Source: Chloroflexi bacterium RBG_13_51_18 (GTDB lineage: Bacteria > Chloroflexota > Dehalococcoidia > Dehalococcoidales > RBG-16-60-22). Taken from it: a DNA stretch of 13,657 nt. Location of the stretch: contig MGMR01000109.1 in assembly GCA_001796495.1 (NCBI GenBank), positions 1 to 13,657 on the forward strand, in the 5' to 3' direction. Each line of letters opens with the position of its first letter. The first letter of the stretch is position 1. Below, one piece after another: positions 6,811 through 13,657 of the stretch. Below the pieces are notes generated by a model. That model made no database searches, was not told where the DNA came from, and saw only the letters and a program-made list of their open reading frames with translations. The position numbers and the translations under genes were made by a program.

Positions 6811-8031
6811 ATGCAACGTTTACCTCTTGCAGGTATCAGGATTATGGATTTCGGGCAGATGTGGGCCGGCCCACACCTTACCCAATGGCTGGCGGTTATG
6901 GGCGCAGAGGTAATCAAGGTGGAAACTCGATTGAGACTGGATTTTATGAGGATGATCGGCGTTCCGCCGGGGATAGAGAGGGATAATTTTAATGCCGGGA
7001 CGGGCTTCGCTTCCATTAACTACGGTAAAAAGAGTATTACCCTGAATATGAACCAGCCGATGTCACGGGAACTTGCCAGAGAACTGATAAAAATCTGCGA
7101 TGTCGTCACGGAAAATTTTAGCGGGCATATACTGGAACGCTGGGGGCTGGGGTATGAAGAATTGAAGAAAATCAAGACGGACATTATATATTATACAGGT
7201 TCTGGATATGGCCGGAACGGGCCGCACCAGGACAGGCCGGCTTACGCGGAGATAATCGAGGCTTATGACGGCTCAACTTATCTCAACGGCTACCCCGGCG
7301 GCGGGCCGGCCACGGTCGGTGTATCCCCCTGGACGGATGCCACCCAGGCGATGCACGGCGCCTTCGCCATCATGGCGGCGCTTTATCAACGCAATCGTTC
7401 CGGGGAGGGGCAGTATATCGACGCCGCCATGATTGAAGGCAGCGCCAACTTCCTCGGCGAGATGGTTATGGGATACGCTATGAACGGAGACCTCGGCGAG
7501 AGGATGGGCAACCGCCACAAGACCATGGTCCCGCACGGCTGCTATCGCTGTAAGGGCAACGACGAGTGGGTTGCCATCGCCGTGAACGGACAGGCCGAAT
7601 GGAAGGCGTTCGTTAAAACCATAGGCAGCCCTGCATGGACGCAAAGAAAAGACTTCAGCAATCAGGCCAATCGACGTCAGAACCAGGATGAGCTGGATAG
7701 ACTTATCGAAGAATGGACCCGACAGCGTAACCAGTACGAGGTTATGGAACTGCTGCAAAAGGCGGGTGTGGCCGCCGGGGCATCTTTGAATGTTAGAGAC
7801 ATCGTCGACGACCCCCAGATAAAGGCGCGGCGTTTCTTTGTGGAAATGGAGCACCCCGTCATCGGTAATATCACCCTGGCCGGGCTGCCCTGGAGGGCAA
7901 AGGGGAGGAAAAAGGGCAATTACAGCTGTCCGCCCTTACTTGGAGAGCACAACGACTATGTTTTCGGGGAGCTGCTGGGCCTGTCTAAAGAGGAAATAAA
8001 CAGGTTAAAAGAAGAAAAGGTAATTTACTAA
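6811..8031 (+). CDS. CaiB/BaiF family CoA-transferase-like subunit lacking the usual catalytic Asp
   Basis: A 406-residue protein of the same family as its upstream neighbour, full length, starting LAGIRIMDFGQMWAGPHLTQWLAVMG in family style (positions 6-31) and ending with the LLGEHNDYVFGELLGL-type tail. ATG 6811 has AAAGGAG about 6 nt upstream. The family motif P-G-Y-D-x-x-x-Q-A-x-x-G appears as PAYAEIIEAYDG (143-154): by eye the nucleophile position is Ala146 followed by Glu147. So it may be a structural or substrate-binding partner of the upstream enzyme, or use another carboxylate. It is 25 nt downstream of the first CoA-transferase in the same operon. The coding region ends 4 nt from the convergent reductase operon. 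Alternative: an independent transferase or racemase with a shifted active site. Confidence 0.92.
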   Translation: MQRLPLAGIRIMDFGQMWAGPHLTQWLAVMGAEVIKVETRLRLDFMRMIGVPPGIERDNFNAGTGFASINYGKKSITLNMNQPMSRELARELIKICDVVTENFSGHILERWGLGYEELKKIKTDIIYYTGSGYGRNGPHQDRPAYAEIIEAYDGSTYLNGYPGGGPATVGVSPWTDATQAMHGAFAIMAALYQRNRSGEGQYIDAAMIEGSANFLGEMVMGYAMNGDLGERMGNRHKTMVPHGCYRCKGNDEWVAIAVNGQAEWKAFVKTIGSPAWTQRKDFSNQANRRQNQDELDRLIEEWTRQRNQYEVMELLQKAGVAAGASLNVRDIVDDPQIKARRFFVEMEHPVIGNITLAGLPWRAKGRKKGNYSCPPLLGEHNDYVFGELLGLSKEEINRLKEEKVIY

Positions 8032-8048
8032 TAGTTCAAGCCTTTTCT
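8013..8048. terminator. Inverted repeat between convergent operons, possible bidirectional terminator
   Basis: AGAAAAGG (8013-8020) and CCTTTTCT (8041-8048) form an 8-bp inverted repeat with a 20-nt loop covering both stop codons of the converging genes. The position suits a terminator for both operons. There is no GC-rich stem with a following T-run, so it is not a textbook rho-independent terminator. Confidence 0.25.
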
Positions 8049-8896
8049 ACCATCTCTTTAGCTATTAAAGCCGCCCCGATAGCCCCGGCAAGCTGCGGGT
8101 CGTGTTCGCTGGTCAAGGATTCCATCCCCATGGCTTTCTCCAGTCGCTTTACGATACCGGGGTTCTTAGCCAGGCCGCCGGTAAAGGCGATTTCTTTTTC
8201 CGGCTGCACCCTGCTTATCATGCCGTGAATCCTCCAGACGATGGCGAAAAGGTAGGCGGCCAGCACTTCACTCTCTTTATAACCTTCGCGGAACAGCCCC
8301 ATGGCTTCTGTATTGGCGAAAGCGTAACACGTGGTGCTGACCGGCTCCGGGTCTTTCTCCACGGCGAGCGACCTTTCCCCCATCTCCTCGATGGGCACCT
8401 GCATGAGGTCGGCCATCACCTCGATACTGCGCCCCATGCCCGCGGCGCACTTGTCATTCATCGCGAAGTCCCGTATCCTATCCCAGCCATATAGGCGTAT
8501 CGCCTTTGTAGTCTGTGCTCCCAGGTCGACCACTGTTTTCACGGAGGGCCCGTACATAAAGCGGGCGCCCTTGGCGTGGCAGTGGATTTCATCCATTATT
8601 TTTTCTGCGCAGGTAACGTTACAGCTTCCCCACCCCGTCGCCACGATATATTTAGTGTCCTTTACTTTTATACCGGAATTGCCGAGCGCCCTCTCCATAA
8701 CCGTTTGAGCGCTGGAGCGGTAGTCCGGCCCGTTGCGGAGGCTGGCATAACCGAATAACCGGTCGTCACACATCACGGCTGCCTGCGAGCTGTTGCTGCC
8801 GATATCTACCCCCGCGGTAACGGTCTTCGCCTTTTTCCAGTCGATATCCTTTGAAGTCCAACCCGACTCCGGCCATTTCCAGTATTCTTGAGTCAT
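8036..8896 (-). CDS. BcrA/BcrD-like (BzdQ/BzdP-type) ATPase subunit of a class I benzoyl-CoA-reductase-like enzyme
   Basis: A 286-residue BadF/BadG/BcrA/BcrD-family ATPase of the acetate kinase/Hsp70 fold. In the known enzymes two such subunits hold one [4Fe-4S] cluster between them and couple ATP hydrolysis to electron transfer into the catalytic subunits. Visible: the phosphate-binding loop GVDIGSNSSQ (29-38), the second loop VVDLGAQTTKA (122-132), Cys150 in NDKCAAGMG and Cys190 in STTCYAFAN as cluster ligands, and FTGGLAKNPG (238-247) for the adenosine site. An N-terminal extension of about 25 residues rich in Trp precedes the domain. ATG 8896 has GGAGG 7 nt upstream. It is the last gene of the operon, 30 nt after the other ATPase. 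The HgdC/HadI activator of 2-hydroxyacyl-CoA dehydratases is the related alternative, but that works as a homodimer; two different copies here favour the reductase type. Confidence 0.9.
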   Translation of the reverse strand: MTQEYWKWPESGWTSKDIDWKKAKTVTAGVDIGSNSSQAAVMCDDRLFGYASLRNGPDYRSSAQTVMERALGNSGIKVKDTKYIVATGWGSCNVTCAEKIMDEIHCHAKGARFMYGPSVKTVVDLGAQTTKAIRLYGWDRIRDFAMNDKCAAGMGRSIEVMADLMQVPIEEMGERSLAVEKDPEPVSTTCYAFANTEAMGLFREGYKESEVLAAYLFAIVWRIHGMISRVQPEKEIAFTGGLAKNPGIVKRLEKAMGMESLTSEHDPQLAGAIGAALIAKEMVEKA

Positions 8897-8926
8897 TGCA
8901 TTGCCTCCGTAAATGGTCTTAAAACG

Positions 8927-9697
8927 TTACCCCGCTGCCATCAGGGCTGCCCCCAGCGCCCCGGCGCACTCCGCCCATTCAGGAATCAGGAAATTTATGC
9001 CCGACCGTTTTTTCAACGCATTAACGACCGGCTTTATTCTGCTCAAACCGCCTATCAGGACGGTTGTATCTTTGGCTGGCTTTATTTTATCGTTGAGTAT
9101 TGAGTTAATTCTTACTGCTATGGCTTCGGTTACCGCCCGGGCGACATCTTCGCGGGAGACGTTGCGGTTCAGCAGTCCCAGGGCGTCCATCTCAGCAAAG
9201 ACGCAGCATATTTCATTAACCGTAGCGCCGTTGGAACGTTGTGGCAGGTTGTTCATATTCTCCAGCGCCATCCCCAGCGTCCTCGCCATGGACTTTAGGA
9301 AAATGCCCAGACCGGCGGCGCATTTCTGGTTCATGACAACTTCTGAAATACCGTCCTTTAGCTTCAGGTGAACCACACGTACCTGGTCCGCGCCTGCATC
9401 AATAACACAGGTCGACTCGGGGTAAAGAAAGCGCGCCGCCAGGGCATCCGCTACCGGTTCGGTAATGTATTCTGCGGCAAAAGCCACGTCCTGTTTCCCC
9501 TGCCCCGTAGCGACAACTTTTTTGACATCGGAAGACTTGAGTTTGGCGGTTGCCAGCGCTTCTTTCCATACCTTTTCCGCCGCCTCCGCCCGTTTAGCGC
9601 CCCCGGATAACCCTGTCGCTCTGGCCAGTATCTTGCCGTCCTTTAATATTACCGCTTTCAGGCTCTCTATACCCACATCTATTCCGGCGGTTATCAT
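8927..9697 (-). CDS. BcrA/BcrD-like (BzdP-type) ATPase subunit, second copy
   Basis: A 256-residue ATPase of the same family, shorter and diverged from its downstream partner. Motifs: ITAGIDVGIESLKA (2-15, first phosphate loop), VIDAGADQVR (98-107), Cys126 in MNQKCAAGLG and Cys164/165 in NEICCVFAE as expected [4Fe-4S] ligands, and LIGGLSRIKP (214-223). The tandem Cys-Cys at the second ligand site is unusual; the aligned residue is probably Cys165 because CVFAE is the family pattern. ATG 9697 is preceded by GGAGG, and the upstream gene's TAG stop (9707-9709) lies next to that ribosome binding site, which implies translational coupling. Both ATPases are under 300 residues, like BzdP/BzdQ of Azoarcus and unlike the longer BcrA of Thauera. 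Confidence 0.9.
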   Translation of the reverse strand: MITAGIDVGIESLKAVILKDGKILARATGLSGGAKRAEAAEKVWKEALATAKLKSSDVKKVVATGQGKQDVAFAAEYITEPVADALAARFLYPESTCVIDAGADQVRVVHLKLKDGISEVVMNQKCAAGLGIFLKSMARTLGMALENMNNLPQRSNGATVNEICCVFAEMDALGLLNRNVSREDVARAVTEAIAVRINSILNDKIKPAKDTTVLIGGLSRIKPVVNALKKRSGINFLIPEWAECAGALGAALMAAG

Positions 9698-9706
9698 ATC
9701 GGCCTC

Positions 9707-11026
9707 CTAGTCCTCTAGTTTCCTCAACCCCTGGCTTTCCATCCACACGTCCAGCTGGTCCAGCAGCCGGTTTTCATCCAGATCGGTGCGGTCGCCGGGC
9801 TGGGAGCCTTCGTAATGCAGGACGCGCACGCCCATTTCGTTTAATCTTAAGCCTTGCTCCTTGCGGGTGACCGTGCAGCCTACGCCGCAGCGCCACAAGG
9901 GAAGGATGGCGCCGTCCACTTTATACGCTTTGGCGAAGTCGTTAAGTGCGTAGGGGCGGATGACCTCGTCATCCTTGAAGCGATGTCCCCGCGCTTCGGT
10001 CCCTATCATCGCGCGGATGGCGTCTTCCCGTGTATTTATGGGTCTATCAAAACCCTGAGCGAATCCTGCATTCCCCATTCTCGACGCCCAGGTTCCGTCC
10101 TCTTTAAGCTCAAAGGGGCCGGCCATCATGTGGCTGTACTGGGAACCGATACAGACCGCGCCGTACTTTTCCATGTAGCGGTAGTATTTCAGGAAGTGCC
10201 AGGGCGGCGGATGAGCCTCCATCCAGCGGTACATTTCGTTACCCACGGAGGCGATGTTGTTCTGCACGCGCCACTCCACCTCGTCGCGGAGGGCTTTCCA
10301 GATAGCCACCGTCTCGGAGGGGTCGCCTTTAGTTAGGCCGCCGAGGGTGTAAAAGGAATAAAGGTCCTTCTGGCTCAACGGGGAGGGGATATGCTGCATA
10401 AAACGGGAGACGTCCTGCGCATAGGGACGAATGCCCCCGCTAACCTTGACGCTTTCGATGAAACTTTCATCGTCGAACTTTTGCCCGAAAATCCTCTCTA
10501 TTTCCTCGATGATATAGAGGGTAGTGTAAACTTTGTCCTCGATCAGCGCTTTGTCGCGTTCGGTGTCTCGCGGGCCGGTATATAAAGCGTAGTTTTCCTG
10601 GAAACGGGGTATGGGTGAATAGTCCATGGGCGCCTGGCCGCGCTTGGTGTGCTGGTCACAAGGGTCAGAGAATGGAATTACTAAATCGCGGAAGGGGAAG
10701 GGACTGCCGTCCATCTGGTGTCCCAGGTACATGGCGCCCCAGCAGTTGAGCTGGTAGCCGCAGATTTCACGTCCCCACCCCAGTACCTCTCCGGCCAGCC
10801 TGGCGGCGCGGGCGAACTCGTCGCTCTTATTGGCCATCATCGCTCCCACGGGATTGTCTTCGATGACGCGCAGCGCCGGAAAGCCGATACTCCACTGGAC
10901 GTTGCCCTGTGCCAGCAGCACCCGCTCCGATGAAGCGGTTTCGATGGACTTCTGCCAGTTGGCCCTCATTTCCTTGGCTTTGTTCCAGACATCCAGTGGC
11001 TTGGTTTCCCATTTTTGTTTGACCAT
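9707..11026 (-). CDS. BcrB/BzdO-like catalytic subunit (2-hydroxyacyl-CoA dehydratase/benzoyl-CoA reductase family)
   Basis: A 439-residue member of the 2-hydroxyglutaryl-CoA dehydratase D-component family, which includes HgdB, BcrB and BcrC. The length fits BcrB/BzdO. Conserved-looking Cys residues: Cys89 (REICGYQ), Cys95 (LNCWGAM), Cys123 (SDPCDQH), Cys292 (VCIGSQYSH), and Cys380/Cys384 (LWRCGVGCT), some of which should bind [4Fe-4S]. The C-terminus YEGSQPGDRTDLDENRL matches the family's usual end, where substrate-side residues and a G-D motif occur. In the known reductases the BcrB-BcrC pair binds the aromatic acyl-CoA and performs the Birch-like two-electron reduction. ATG 11026 has GGAGG 6 nt upstream. 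It is the second gene of the operon. The actual substrate (benzoyl-CoA, a substituted analogue, or a hydroxyacyl-CoA) cannot be determined from sequence reading. Confidence 0.9.
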   Translation of the reverse strand: MVKQKWETKPLDVWNKAKEMRANWQKSIETASSERVLLAQGNVQWSIGFPALRVIEDNPVGAMMANKSDEFARAARLAGEVLGWGREICGYQLNCWGAMYLGHQMDGSPFPFRDLVIPFSDPCDQHTKRGQAPMDYSPIPRFQENYALYTGPRDTERDKALIEDKVYTTLYIIEEIERIFGQKFDDESFIESVKVSGGIRPYAQDVSRFMQHIPSPLSQKDLYSFYTLGGLTKGDPSETVAIWKALRDEVEWRVQNNIASVGNEMYRWMEAHPPPWHFLKYYRYMEKYGAVCIGSQYSHMMAGPFELKEDGTWASRMGNAGFAQGFDRPINTREDAIRAMIGTEARGHRFKDDEVIRPYALNDFAKAYKVDGAILPLWRCGVGCTVTRKEQGLRLNEMGVRVLHYEGSQPGDRTDLDENRLLDQLDVWMESQGLRKLED

Positions 11027-11059
11027 CTTAAGCCTCCAAACAAATGGCTGTATCTTGTT

Positions 11060-12181
11060 CTATTTCATCACCAACTGCGGTTTCAGCATATTGATAAAAG
11101 CCTCCATGCGCAGTCGCGTTTCCTCGTAAGGCAGGGTAGCGTCGCGCTCGAAGTAGTGGAAGGGTATGTTGCGTTCCCGCAGGACTTTCCAGATGAGGGG
11201 GTTGTCCGTCCCGTGCGGATGGCAGTAAATCTGCTTGGCGATGATGACGCCGTGCGCCTGGTAGTCTTCATATAGCTGGTGGATATGGGCCGGACGCCGC
11301 CGCCAGTTGTTGTCTTTCAGGGCGCAGTGGGGACGGCCTAAATAACGCAATGAAATAGCCATCAGGCGGTCGGTCTGGGGAATGACCTCGTTCCAGAAGT
11401 AGCAGCTTCCGGTGCAGAGTTCGTCTATAACTACGTTGGCGCCCAGCGATTCTACAAGTTCTTCAAGTTCAACGTCGGAAGTGGGACTGCCGACGAGCAT
11501 CAGGCGCACCCCGGTATCTTTCCGGGGCTGGCGCTTCTCAAGCTTGGCGATAACGTCTTTAAGCATCTCGTTCATTTCTGCCTTGTCCATCACCTGGCTG
11601 GCCAGCACCATCGTCATGGCTTCCGAGCCGAGTACAACGGGATTATCCGCGCGCCTTAGCTCGTAGACCTGCCGCATCAGGCGGCGGTTGGTGTTATAGA
11701 CCTCTATGACACAGTCGAGGTCTTTGTCCGTGATTGTCTTGCCCGTCCACTTTTCCATCGCCTTTTTAAAGACATCAAGTTCGGAGCGCATGACGTCTTT
11801 AGAAGTCTTCCCGTCTACGTAGTCCGGGACGAAAACGTAATGGTTAAAGAGTTCCGGCTTGACGTTCAGCGTAGTCTGGAAGGCGTTGAGCATCCACTGG
11901 CAGCCCTCGGCGTTAATCAGCCCGTCGACGTAATTGAAATTGCCCTTGATGAACTGGTTCAGTATTTCCCGCGAGCAGGCGCAGTTGCCATACATCTGCC
12001 GGTCGGTAACGTCGTCCGGCTCGTGCCGGCTGAACAGGCGCACCGGTAAAAACCCGGCGGCGTAAACGATTTCTTCCGGCATGTAGGGCTCGTAATAGCC
12101 TATTACTTTGCCGCCCGTCCGCTTTTTCCAGGCACGTCCGTACTCATGGCGGTTTTTTAATACTTCTTTGAATCTTTCCAA
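11060..12181 (-). CDS. BcrC/BzdN-like catalytic subunit
   Basis: A 373-residue protein, the usual size for BcrC/BzdN and the smaller HgdB-type subunit. It opens with IGYYEPYMPEEIVYAAGFLPVRL (27-49; the key parts are YEPYMPEE and AAGFLP), typical of this family. Candidate cluster Cys residues are Cys67/Cys69 (NCACSRE), Cys94 (EGCQW), Cys256/Cys260 (LCTGSC) and Cys320 (IYCHPHGTDNP). It pairs with the next gene to form the substrate-reducing module of a class I benzoyl-CoA-reductase-like complex. The start is TTG at 12179-12181, with GGAGG 8 nt upstream and no better ATG. It leads the operon, whose order C-B-ATPase-ATPase is that of bcrCBAD and bzdNOPQ. A promoter is visible about 60 nt upstream. 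The 2-hydroxyacyl-CoA dehydratases are the main alternative. Confidence 0.9.
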   Translation of the reverse strand: MERFKEVLKNRHEYGRAWKKRTGGKVIGYYEPYMPEEIVYAAGFLPVRLFSRHEPDDVTDRQMYGNCACSREILNQFIKGNFNYVDGLINAEGCQWMLNAFQTTLNVKPELFNHYVFVPDYVDGKTSKDVMRSELDVFKKAMEKWTGKTITDKDLDCVIEVYNTNRRLMRQVYELRRADNPVVLGSEAMTMVLASQVMDKAEMNEMLKDVIAKLEKRQPRKDTGVRLMLVGSPTSDVELEELVESLGANVVIDELCTGSCYFWNEVIPQTDRLMAISLRYLGRPHCALKDNNWRRRPAHIHQLYEDYQAHGVIIAKQIYCHPHGTDNPLIWKVLRERNIPFHYFERDATLPYEETRLRMEAFINMLKPQLVMK

Positions 12182-12243
12182 TCTGCTTGCCTCCGTCTGT
12201 CAGGGGAGTATCGTTATTGCGGGGAGGGGGTGATTGAAAACAT

Positions 12244-12270
12244 ATTATAACATTTCAGGAAGTGGTTCAA
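12244..12270 (-). promoter_or_regulatory. Promoter of the benzoyl-CoA-reductase-like operon (extended -10)
   Basis: On the minus strand TGTTATAAT (complement of 12244-12252) is a full extended -10 with consensus TATAAT. A -35-like TTGAAC (complement of 12265-12270) stands 15 nt upstream of it, or TTTGAA at 16 nt. Transcription would start near 12237, about 55 nt before the TTG start codon. The only other clear promoter in the window (3745-3753) is also of the extended -10 type. Confidence 0.55.
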
Positions 12271-12292
12271 ATAAAACCGGCAAAAGGCTTGA

Positions 12293-12382
12293 CATTGGGT
12301 CGACCACCCCTGGGGAGGCTATGACGGACATTGTACGGATAAGTTCGGCGTGCGCTGGACGGTTTACTGGTACGACCCCGAA
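12293..12382 (+). pseudogene. Possible remnant of a VOC/PhnB-like protein C-terminus
   Basis: A short plus-strand frame, closed by TGA at 12290-12292 on its 5' side, encodes WGGYDGH followed by TDKFGVRWTVYW. This resembles the end of PhnB/glyoxalase-like (VOC) proteins, where G-x-x-T-D-K-F-G-V-x-W is a common final-strand pattern. No start codon, ribosome binding site or upstream domain is present, and after about 12382 the frame shows no family content. It is probably a decayed fragment, though a chance match is possible. The rest of the 276-nt gap (12182-12457) holds only the promoter and leader of the operon. Confidence 0.35.
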
Positions 12383-12457
12383 AAGAAGAGAGGGTTATTA
12401 TCATATGTCACCACCGCCACCCGATTTTCTAAAAGTCCAGGCATATTAATCCCATGT

Positions 12458-13657
12458 TTATCTGTTAGTAGTTGAAAAACCAGACCTTATTTCCAAAATT
12501 TTATCAAGATAGAGATACTGGTCGCTAGCAGCGCTATAGACCGGCCAGTCAATTAGACCTTCTATATTGGGATTACCGGTTAACGCAAAATGAACCCACA
12601 TATTCATCATGGACTCGGAGATGTATTTATCGGTATCCGTTAATCGCGGGTTAGGTGATTTTAATGAATAACCTATTGTATTTATCCAGTCGTATGTTAC
12701 CTCCCACCAGCCGGTGGAATTATCCCAATCGCCGAAAAAGTAGAGTCCATCCAAGCCATGCGGCGCACTATCCAGACCTTCCTGCCGCCAGGTATCCGGC
12801 ACCTGGTTGAAAACACAGGCATACCCTGGCACACCGATTTTCTCCAGCCCAGTTAGCATCTCGATATAACCGGGTATGAGCATCGGGAACATAGTAGTCA
12901 ATTCGCCTTTGTTGGCGCAGCATATAAGCGGGACGGCGTTTATATTGCCGGCGCGGAAGCAATTTAGCGGCGTGTCCGTTAGGAACCAGCCGTCCACGGC
13001 CGCGTCGACAGCATTCCATATGCCGACAGTTTCACTGGCTATGGCATTATTAGCTTCGTAGAAATTACGGTAGGGGAGAGCGCGGGCTTCTTCGAGAGTG
13101 GTTATGCCGAGTCTTTGAAAAATTTCTTCGCCTATGTCTTCGAGGTTTTTAAGCGGTCGTCCGTTCCACCATGACTCTGCGGTTGAAGTACCGCTTTCGC
13201 AGATAGCCCTGTGGAAAAGTCCTTTTGCCAGCGGTGAAGCCATCAGCGTGGCTACCTTGGCACCGCCGCCGGACCCGCCGAAGATGGTAACGTTGTTCGG
13301 GTCGCCCCCAAAGGCCGCGATATTTCTCTGCACCCATTCCAGCGCAGCAATCATGTCCAGAAACATATAGTTGCCGGAGACCCCTTGCGGGGATTCTTGA
13401 GAAAGCAGAGAATGGGCCATTAGCCCTAAAATATCGAGACGCATATTTACGGTGACCACAACTGCCCCATGCTGTGGCAGGCGGTAATTGTTGGTAACCG
13501 GATCATTGCCCGAACCGGTGGAGTACAGTCCGCCATGCATCCAGACCATAACCGGGAGTGGCTCGTTAGCTGCTTCGGCCGGCGTAAGAACATTAAGGTA
13601 TAAACAGTCTTCGCTGGTGCCTGTGTCCGGTACGCCTATGGCTTCATTCTGAGGAGC
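12458..13657 (-). CDS. Type B carboxylesterase (N-terminus beyond the right edge)
   Basis: Alpha/beta-hydrolase of the type B carboxylesterase (para-nitrobenzyl esterase/cholinesterase) family, hydrolysing carboxylic esters. The frame is open to the window edge: 399 residues are present, and family members run about 500-550, so roughly 100-150 N-terminal residues and any signal peptide lie outside. Visible: the family signature EDCLYLNVLTP near the edge, the oxyanion-hole segment MHGG (residues 40-43 of the visible part), the nucleophile Ser129 in FGGSGGG after FGGDPNNVT, and a likely catalytic His in SAPHGLDGLYFFG. The catalytic acid is not certain by eye; GE in NKGELTT is a candidate. It is upstream of the reductase operon on the same strand, but 276 nt and a separate promoter intervene, so it is not necessarily co-expressed. 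It could supply an acid to the pathway, or be unrelated. Confidence 0.92.
   Translation of the reverse strand, partial: APQNEAIGVPDTGTSEDCLYLNVLTPAEAANEPLPVMVWMHGGLYSTGSGNDPVTNNYRLPQHGAVVVTVNMRLDILGLMAHSLLSQESPQGVSGNYMFLDMIAALEWVQRNIAAFGGDPNNVTIFGGSGGGAKVATLMASPLAKGLFHRAICESGTSTAESWWNGRPLKNLEDIGEEIFQRLGITTLEEARALPYRNFYEANNAIASETVGIWNAVDAAVDGWFLTDTPLNCFRAGNINAVPLICCANKGELTTMFPMLIPGYIEMLTGLEKIGVPGYACVFNQVPDTWRQEGLDSAPHGLDGLYFFGDWDNSTGWWEVTYDWINTIGYSLKSPNPRLTDTDKYISESMMNMWVHFALTGNPNIEGLIDWPVYSAASDQYLYLDKILEIRSGFSTTNR

Noticed and set aside
7273..7854. A 193-codon minus-strand open frame
   Set aside because: Antisense shadow of the second CoA-transferase, whose family motifs run across the whole interval.
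8055..8071. Small inverted repeat CTTTA...TAAAG near the end of the last ATPase gene
   Set aside because: AT-rich, within coding sequence and too weak to separate from chance.
8036..12181. Assignment as a 2-hydroxyacyl-CoA dehydratase with its activator
   Set aside because: Those systems use one homodimeric activator; here two different ATPases follow the catalytic pair in bcrCBAD/bzdNOPQ order. Not fully excluded.
12234..12449. A 71-codon plus-strand open frame in the gap
   Set aside because: It begins inside the minus-strand promoter, has no ribosome binding site and no family resemblance; the VOC-like similarity is in a different frame.
1..13657. Search for CRISPR arrays, tRNA or rRNA genes, insertion sequences and attachment sites
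   Set aside because: No direct-repeat arrays, transposase genes, cloverleaf-like sequences or rRNA segments were seen by eye.

Overview
The window reads as bacterial catabolic DNA from an anaerobe that probably uses selenocysteine. Genes are tightly packed, most starts have GGAGG-type ribosome binding sites, and most products belong to families typical of anaerobic acyl-CoA metabolism. No phylogenetic marker gene is present. Desulfobacterota or Dehalococcoidia-like Chloroflexota are my best guesses, at low confidence.

Layout. (1) 3626 down to 1, minus strand: a gene with an in-frame TGA in a U-x-x-C context, followed by two tandem, near-duplicate short-chain dehydrogenases; the last runs off the left edge. 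(2) 3627-3827: an AT-rich divergent promoter region with an extended -10 box and an imperfect palindrome. (3) 3828-8031, plus strand: a second, paralogous TGA-containing gene whose motif is exactly U-G-S-C, followed by two CaiB/BaiF (type III) CoA-transferases. (4) 12181 down to 8036, minus strand: a four-gene operon in the order BcrC-, BcrB-, then two different BcrA/D-like ATPase subunits, i.e. a complete class I benzoyl-CoA-reductase-like complex. It meets the plus-strand operon tail to tail, 4 nt apart. (5) 12182-12457: the promoter of that operon and a small remnant resembling the end of a VOC/PhnB protein. (6) 12458 to the right edge, minus strand: a type B carboxylesterase lacking its N-terminus in this window.

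The most interesting part is the divergent pair of UGSC-family proteins. Read normally, each gene is cut in two by TGA. Read through as selenocysteine, each gives one protein (564 and 558 residues). The TGA is followed three codons later by Cys in both, and a hairpin suited to a bacterial SECIS element lies immediately downstream in both. In the minus-strand gene the hairpin is a perfect 8-bp stem with loop GTA, 16 nt after the UGA.

A working model (inference): the esterase releases an organic acid, the CoA-transferase pair makes its CoA thioester, the Bcr-like complex carries out ATP-driven low-potential reduction of the acyl-CoA, the SDRs oxidise or reduce a hydroxyl or keto intermediate, and the paired selenoproteins supply an unknown redox step. 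No ferredoxin, ring-opening hydrolase, regulator, transporter or Sec-machinery gene lies in the window.
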